10,484 bases of DNA from an uncultured Eubacteriales bacterium (lineage in GTDB: Bacteria; Bacillota; Clostridia; Christensenellales; CAG-314). Shown in pieces: positions 5,941 to 10,484 of the stretch. Where the stretch lies: positions 1 through 10,484 of the forward strand of contig CARAIG010000045.1 in the NCBI GenBank assembly GCA_948938605.1, written 5' to 3'. Position 1 is the first letter of the stretch; each line of letters starts with the position of its first letter. The notes under the pieces were generated by a model. That model saw nothing but the letters and a program-made list of their open reading frames with translations, searched no databases and was not told the DNA's origin. A program made the position numbers and the translations under genes.

Positions 5941-6869
5941 TGAAAGTTTGCAGTCTTTTTTGCGGAATAGGCGGCATTGATCTCGCATTTGAACAAGCGG
6001 GACATAGCATCGTGTGGGCGAACGATATCGACAAGTATGCTTGCATGACTTACCGTCGGAATTTCCCTTCTACTCTGATTGTAGAGGGCGATATTTGTAA
6101 TATAAATAAAAACGATATTCCGAATTTTGAAATTCTTGCCGCAGGGTTTCCGTGTCAACCGTTTTCGATCTGCGGAACTCAAAAAGGTTTTAACGATGAG
6201 CGCGGTAATTTATTTTTCGAAATCAGAAAAGTTATCGACGCAAAACATCCGAATATCGTTTTTCTCGAAAACGTAGCCAATTTAACGGAACACGACAACG
6301 GAAAAACATTCAATGTCATACATAACGAACTTGCAGGGCGCGGATATTATATCCGCTATATCATTGCCGATGCTTGCGATTACGGAATGCCGCAACATCG
6401 CACAAGAACATATATTATTGCATTCAAAGATAAATCGATGTGTGACCGATATGAATTCCCCGAAAAAGTGCCGTTAGACAAACGCCTTACCGACGTTATA
6501 GATTTAACGCAAAAAACCGACGAAAAGTTTTATTATAAGTGCGGAACGCTTAAATACGAGCGGCTTAACAATGCGATAACGGACGACAAGCAAATCTATC
6601 GCTTTGCGGATTTCGGGATTCAAGCGAGTAAAAACGGCATTTCATTTACGCTGAAAGCAAATATGGGAACATATCCTAACCGCATTCCGATTGTTAAAGA
6701 CAAATTCGGAATTAGAAATATAACCCCGACGGAATGTTTGGCTTTGCAAGGTTTCCCTAAAACATTTTCGTTTCCAGACGAAGTGCCGTTATCGCAAAAG
6801 TATAAGCAAGCTGGCAATACAGTTTACGTAAATATAATTAAAGAACTATTGGATGGCTTAAAAGGATAA
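5940..6869 (+). CDS. Cytosine-5 DNA methyltransferase, second in cassette
   Basis: A compact 309-residue C5 methyltransferase with intact motifs: I SLFCGIGGIDLAFE (5-18), IV GFPCQPFS with catalytic Cys72, VI ENVANL (110-115), VIII PQHRTRTYII (151-160, a QHRTR variant of the usual QNRER), IX RNITPTECLALQGFP (259-273) and X QAGNTVYV (290-297). The target-recognition region (about 195-255, with FADFGIQASKNG and LKANMGTYPNRIP) does not match a specificity I can name, and differs from the HpaII-like enzyme upstream. The start shares a base with the endonuclease stop and lacks a good ribosome site, so translation is probably coupled to the HpaII block. It is followed after seven bases by a DUF3883-like nuclease, which is its likeliest partner, though a role as an extra modification enzyme is possible. 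Confidence 0.93.
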   Translation: MKVCSLFCGIGGIDLAFEQAGHSIVWANDIDKYACMTYRRNFPSTLIVEGDICNINKNDIPNFEILAAGFPCQPFSICGTQKGFNDERGNLFFEIRKVIDAKHPNIVFLENVANLTEHDNGKTFNVIHNELAGRGYYIRYIIADACDYGMPQHRTRTYIIAFKDKSMCDRYEFPEKVPLDKRLTDVIDLTQKTDEKFYYKCGTLKYERLNNAITDDKQIYRFADFGIQASKNGISFTLKANMGTYPNRIPIVKDKFGIRNITPTECLALQGFPKTFSFPDEVPLSQKYKQAGNTVYVNIIKELLDGLKG

Positions 6870-6876
6870 AACGCTT

Positions 6877-7809
6877 ATGATAGAAAATGAAATTGCCAAT
6901 TTTAAAAAATATTGCACAGAAAAATATGGTTCTCGTACAGGGACTGCAGTTTCTTATACAAATGCGATAAAATATTTATTTGAATATTTGCATATGGAGA
7001 ATATCGATAATGAGTCCGTTCTCGAATTGCGAAGCATAGAAACCAATATTCGAAATACTAATAGTTCGTTATACAAAGACATACTTGAATTTTTCGTTAC
7101 TCGAGGGCAATCTTCATACATAGAAAAGGGATTTCTTAAAGCCGCTATCCCTGTTCTATATGAGTATTTGAAAACTCAAACATCCTTGTCGCAATCAGAC
7201 AATATTATTCTTGAGGAATTAAAGGATTCGCAGATAGATGCTCGATTTAATCAAGACATTCTTAAAAACGAATTCCCTGTCGCAGATAAGATTTTGCACG
7301 ATTACACGCTTCGAAGAATTAACGGGACAACACAGTTAGCGGTTAAACGCATAGTTAGCGGGAGAAAATCTGAAAAGTATTTCATTTCTTTTTTAACTGA
7401 TATACTAAATTTTGAACCGAATATTGATTTTATTGACGTCGCTAATAACAAAAATTACGGGTACGATATATGGTTTCATAATATAGGATTGGAAATTAAA
7501 AATATCGGTTCGGGGACGTTTTATCTTACAGATAATGAAATTGCACAATTAGAAAGCAAACAGACTCACCTTATCTTTGTTGATGTGAATAATGGTATTT
7601 GGCTGCTGAAAAATTCATCGCCATGGCTCAAAAAAATTATAGATGATATTAAATCGATACGAAAGATTTGTACCGATAATTATGATAATTTGGATTTAAG
7701 CGATATCAGAATAATTACCGACGATGCGTTAAAACAACAAGTACATAATTTACTTAAAAAATCCAAGAATGAATTTACAGAGTTGATCGGTTGCAGAGGA
7801 GGAAATTGA
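6877..7809 (+). CDS. Predicted PD-(D/E)XK restriction endonuclease, DUF3883-like C-terminus
   Basis: A 310-residue protein not matched to a named restriction enzyme. The C-terminal half looks like the DUF3883 (NO VEIN C-terminal) nuclease fold. It has a helix with Glu166 (GRKSEKYF), then GYDI with Asp197, GLEIKN with Glu206 and Lys208, and a following TFYLTDNEI strand-helix (214-222). Asp197, Glu206 and Lys208 form a plausible D-(x)8-ExK metal site. The N-terminal 100 residues are helical (ATGs, SYTNAIKYLFEYL near 26-38) and somewhat resemble the SAM-like core-binding domain of tyrosine recombinases; that is a weak impression, and this part may recognise DNA. It sits between two C5 methyltransferases: seven bases after one, two bases before the next. 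AAAGGA lies ten bases before the ATG. A nuclease role is strongly suggested by motif and context; site and partner are unknown. Confidence 0.75.
   Translation: MIENEIANFKKYCTEKYGSRTGTAVSYTNAIKYLFEYLHMENIDNESVLELRSIETNIRNTNSSLYKDILEFFVTRGQSSYIEKGFLKAAIPVLYEYLKTQTSLSQSDNIILEELKDSQIDARFNQDILKNEFPVADKILHDYTLRRINGTTQLAVKRIVSGRKSEKYFISFLTDILNFEPNIDFIDVANNKNYGYDIWFHNIGLEIKNIGSGTFYLTDNEIAQLESKQTHLIFVDVNNGIWLLKNSSPWLKKIIDDIKSIRKICTDNYDNLDLSDIRIITDDALKQQVHNLLKKSKNEFTELIGCRGGN
7797..7802 (+). promoter_or_regulatory. Ribosome binding site that fixes the third methyltransferase start
   Basis: A perfect AGGAGG, inside the end of the nuclease gene, sits nine bases before the ATG at 7812. It excludes the in-frame TTG at 7791, which would place this site inside the coding region, and gives the third methyltransferase an independent, strong start. 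Confidence 0.8.
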
Positions 7810-7811
7810 GT

Positions 7812-8864
7812 ATGCCCTACGAAGTTGTAGATTTATTTTGCGGTGTCGGCGGATTAACTTGCGGATTGCGACAATCAGGTTTGCGTGTGGTTGCAGGTTT
7901 CGACAACGATAAAACTTGTGAATATACTTATTCTCATAATAATCATACAGAATTTCATTTTCGAAATATCAGAGAGGTTAATTCCGACGAAATAAACGCT
8001 TGTTACTCAGCAAACGCAAAAAAAATATTAGTAGGTTGCGCTCCATGTCAACCTTTCTCGGCAATGAGTTATAAACGCTTTCAAGATTCGTCACGAGAAT
8101 TAGATGAAAAGTATGATTTATTGTCGGAATTCGGACGTTTAATAAAAGAGGTTCAGCCTGTAATAGTTTCAATGGAAAATGTACCGGAAATACGCAATTC
8201 CAATGTGTTTAAGACATTTGTCGATATATTGCAGGACAACGGTTATTTTACCGATGGCGGTCAAGTCGTTTATTGCCCCGATTACGGAATACCGCAAAAT
8301 AGACATCGTTTTGTTTTGTTGGCATCTAAATTCGGTGAGATTCATTTAATGAAACACACTCACAATCGTAAAGAAGTAACTGTTCGACCTTTTATCGAAA
8401 ATCTTCCGCCTGTGAATGCAGGTGAAATTTGTTCGTCGGATCACTTACATAGAGCGGCGAGTTTATCCGATAAAAATTTAAAAAGAATACGCGCATCTGT
8501 TCCGGGCGGAACGTGGAAAGATTGGCCGGAAGATTTGAGATGTAAATGTCATAGACAAAATTCTGGACAAACTTATACTTCCGTTTACGGAAGAATGTCA
8601 TGGGACAAAATCGGTCCGACAATGACAACTCAATTCTTTTGTTACGGAACAGGTCGTTACGGGCATCCTGAACAAGATCGCGCTTTAACGCTTCGCGAAG
8701 GTGCATTGTTGCAAACATTCCCGAAAAACTATGAATTTTTCCCGCCCGATGCCGAAAATTATTGTATGAGAGATATTGCAAGGCATATTGGTAACGCCGT
8801 CCCCGTTCGACTTGGTGAAGTAATCGGAAAGACAATTTTAGAACATTTAGAAAAATTTAATTAA
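7812..8864 (+). CDS. Cytosine-5 DNA methyltransferase, third in cassette
   Basis: A 350-residue C5 methyltransferase, distinct in type from the two upstream. Motif I is VDLFCGVGGLTCGL (6-19), IV GCAPCQPFS with catalytic Cys79, VI ENVPEI (122-127), VIII PQNRHRFVLL (161-170), IX RALTLREGALLQTFP (290-304) and X HIGNAVPVRL (325-334). The target-recognition region (about 195-285) includes PGGTWKDWP, a short Cys/His cluster (CKCH, 244-247) and YGRMSWDKIGPTMTT, ending in GTGRYGHPEQ. I recall this TRD type in enzymes beside GHKL ATPases and in GC-rich-site methyltransferases, but cannot name the site. It has the strongest ribosome site in the cassette. The GHKL ATPase gene follows after 22 bases, which suggests these two belong together. 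Confidence 0.93.
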   Translation: MPYEVVDLFCGVGGLTCGLRQSGLRVVAGFDNDKTCEYTYSHNNHTEFHFRNIREVNSDEINACYSANAKKILVGCAPCQPFSAMSYKRFQDSSRELDEKYDLLSEFGRLIKEVQPVIVSMENVPEIRNSNVFKTFVDILQDNGYFTDGGQVVYCPDYGIPQNRHRFVLLASKFGEIHLMKHTHNRKEVTVRPFIENLPPVNAGEICSSDHLHRAASLSDKNLKRIRASVPGGTWKDWPEDLRCKCHRQNSGQTYTSVYGRMSWDKIGPTMTTQFFCYGTGRYGHPEQDRALTLREGALLQTFPKNYEFFPPDAENYCMRDIARHIGNAVPVRLGEVIGKTILEHLEKFN

Positions 8865-8886
8865 ACTACAACTGAGGAGAATAGTT

Positions 8887-10484
8887 ATGGACTTCAATTT
8901 CAATATTTCATTAAGCGTATTAAATCATCTGGGTCGAAACTTATACAGAAGTTTTATCACGGTTATCGGCGAAGCTATTTCAAATGCTTGGGATGCTGAT
9001 GCTAATAAAGTTTTCATTACGATAGATCGTGAAAAAAATACAATGAGCATTGTTGATGATGGCATAGGTATGGACGAAAATGACTTTCAAAACAAATTCT
9101 TGAAAATCGGTTATTCTAAAAGAAAAGAAGGAAAAATCATTTCCGATAAGAAACGTCCTTATATTGGTCGTAAAGGGATCGGAAAATTAGCGCTATTGAG
9201 TTGTGCAAAAGAAATAGAAATAGCAACTATAAAATACGCTAATACTGTTATTGGCGGAACAATTAATAATGCCTCTTTGGATCAAGCAATTAAAGACGAT
9301 ATAAATTCACACGATTATAAGTTAGGAGAAATTTCAGATGATGTAATAGAATTGTTGAATGGATTTGAGCATGGAACAGCCATTTTATTTAAAGGTATTT
9401 CAGAAGGAATAAATAATACAGTAGAATATATAAGAAAATTGATTGCATTAAATTTTAGATTTTCTTTATTGGACAAGAGTTTTAAAATTTTTATCAATGG
9501 AAAACTCATTGATGAAACAGAACTAAACGATTTAGCGGATAGTAGCCAGTTTCTTTGGATTATAAATGATTATTCTGATCCGTATTTAGAATCGAAAAAA
9601 TTTAAAAAGAATCTATTAGAAACAGCAAAAATTAGTAGTCAGTTACCAATAAAAGGATTTATTGCAACTGTAGAAAAACCATCGCAATTGAAGATTAGAA
9701 ATACCGACGACAAAATAACTTTAGATTTGTTTGTTAACGGTAGATTGCGGGAAAAGGATTTGATGAAATATCGCCCAACAGCACGAGTCGTAGAAAGTTA
9801 CTCATACGGTCAGATTTTTTATGACGGTTTAGACTTGGGAACTGGTAAAGACTTATTTACTAGTAGCAGAGAAGGGATTGTTACCAATGATGAGACATTT
9901 GAAAAGTTTTTAAATGAATTGAGTCGCATTTATTCAAAAATTTTGTCGGATTGGGATATTTTTAGATTAATGCACAAGCAAGATGGCGATCCTGATAACA
10001 CCAGTATTACACCAAAGCAAAGAAAAGCCCAGGAACTATTTTTCAGAACTCTTGAAGATATGGGATTGAAGAACAAAATCAAGAAAAATTCTATTGTTAA
10101 CCAATGGGCTGAAGTGCTTGCGGATGAGGTAAAATTCAATATCCCATCTTATACGGAGTGTTTTATTGCAGAGAATCTGTTAAGAGCTTTTATAAAGTAT
10201 AAAAGAATTGATACATCAGAGTTTAACACAAAAGTGGCTAGATATAAGAGAAGTGAGAATAACAATAAGAATAAGGCAAATATTAGCTATGATATTAGGG
10301 AAAATGATGATGACTTGTACTATTTAGATATGGAAGATCTGAGCATCAAATCTGATCCAGATTTAGGAACGGGACCATCTATAGAGAGATCTGCAAAAGT
10401 GTATAGACCTATCAGAAATGCTATTGGACACACATCAATAATTACGGATCAAGCTAAAAATGCATTAAATGTTGAATTTAACAA
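8887..10484 (+). CDS. GHKL ATPase (MORC/HATPase_c_3-like), 3' end beyond window
   Basis: An open frame of 532 codons without a stop up to the window edge, so the protein is incomplete. The N-terminus is a GHKL ATPase: N-box EAISNAWDADA (29-39, Glu29 and Asn33), G1 DDGIGM (57-62), G2 lid GRKGIGKLAL (94-103) and a G3-like HGT (162-164). An S5-like middle domain follows, with LFVNGRLRE (281-289) and SSREGIV (326-332), as in MORC, MutL and Hsp90 relatives. Such proteins dimerise on ATP binding. Prokaryotic MORC-like ATPases are known beside DNA methyltransferases in restriction systems. A distal helical part has ENLLRAFIKY (429-438) and RNAIGH (Arg510-His515), resembling a HEPN domain. GAGGAG lies seven bases before the ATG. 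Base use is more AT-rich than in the HpaII block. Family assignment is firm; the role as a defence effector or sensor is inferred. Confidence 0.9.
   Translation, partial: MDFNFNISLSVLNHLGRNLYRSFITVIGEAISNAWDADANKVFITIDREKNTMSIVDDGIGMDENDFQNKFLKIGYSKRKEGKIISDKKRPYIGRKGIGKLALLSCAKEIEIATIKYANTVIGGTINNASLDQAIKDDINSHDYKLGEISDDVIELLNGFEHGTAILFKGISEGINNTVEYIRKLIALNFRFSLLDKSFKIFINGKLIDETELNDLADSSQFLWIINDYSDPYLESKKFKKNLLETAKISSQLPIKGFIATVEKPSQLKIRNTDDKITLDLFVNGRLREKDLMKYRPTARVVESYSYGQIFYDGLDLGTGKDLFTSSREGIVTNDETFEKFLNELSRIYSKILSDWDIFRLMHKQDGDPDNTSITPKQRKAQELFFRTLEDMGLKNKIKKNSIVNQWAEVLADEVKFNIPSYTECFIAENLLRAFIKYKRIDTSEFNTKVARYKRSENNNKNKANISYDIRENDDDLYYLDMEDLSIKSDPDLGTGPSIERSAKVYRPIRNAIGHTSIITDQAKNALNVEFN

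Noticed and set aside
4789..6885. Both endonuclease genes begin ATGATAGAA
   Set aside because: The match does not extend beyond nine bases and the proteins are unrelated, so it is most likely coincidence linked to ATGA-type gene overlaps.
7791..7811. TTG at 7791 as start of the third methyltransferase
   Set aside because: The perfect AGGAGG at 7797-7802 serves the ATG at 7812, and the protein from there begins as usual for the family, shortly before motif I.
3177..10484. Mobile element or prophage carrying the cassette
   Set aside because: No integrase, transposase, terminal inverted repeats or duplicated attachment site was seen in the window, and the tRNA-Cys is intact and over 3 kb away.

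Overview
This is an AT-rich bacterial window using the standard code (UGA acts as a stop), with strong Shine-Dalgarno sites and promoters that have 17-bp spacers and a TGn-extended -10 box. A DUF1846 protein, the low G+C content and purine-rich ribosome binding sites suggest a Bacillota (Clostridia-like) genome. That placement is inference with modest confidence. No transposase, integrase or CRISPR array is visible.

Left part, 1-2417, looks like ordinary chromosome. A tRNA-Cys(GCA) with its own promoter lies on the minus strand. Next, also on the minus strand, is a Nudix hydrolase that closely resembles the eukaryotic MTH1 type of 8-oxo-dGTP diphosphatase. On the plus strand a divergent promoter drives a full-length DUF1846 protein. 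The stretch 2418-3176 has no gene. It holds a degenerate 11-bp tandem repeat, an intrinsic terminator and, at its right end, a well-formed promoter overlapped by three direct operator-like repeats with an exact 11-bp period.

Right part, 3177-10484, is a defence cassette of eight co-directional genes packed with overlaps or gaps of at most 22 bases, running off the right edge. The order is: a small HTH regulator (C-protein-like); a Vsr-type mismatch endonuclease; a cytosine-5 methyltransferase closely resembling M.HpaII; an HpaII-family endonuclease; a second C5 methyltransferase; a PD-(D/E)XK nuclease of the DUF3883 (NO VEIN C-terminal) kind; a third C5 methyltransferase; and a GHKL (MORC/MutL/Hsp90-like) ATPase cut by the window end.

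Working model: the first block is a complete HpaII-like (CCGG) type II restriction-modification system. Its Vsr repairs T:G mismatches left by 5-methylcytosine deamination, and its HTH protein tunes the promoter. Behind it are one or two further systems. The second methyltransferase, the DUF3883-like nuclease and the third methyltransferase could be one asymmetric-site system. Alternatively, the third methyltransferase plus the ATPase opens a MORC-type restriction system whose other parts lie downstream. The most unusual point is that the GHKL ATPase carries a C-terminal Arg-Asn-x3-His motif that looks like a HEPN ribonuclease signature. That would link DNA methylation, a GHKL ATPase and a possible RNA-cleaving effector in one cassette.
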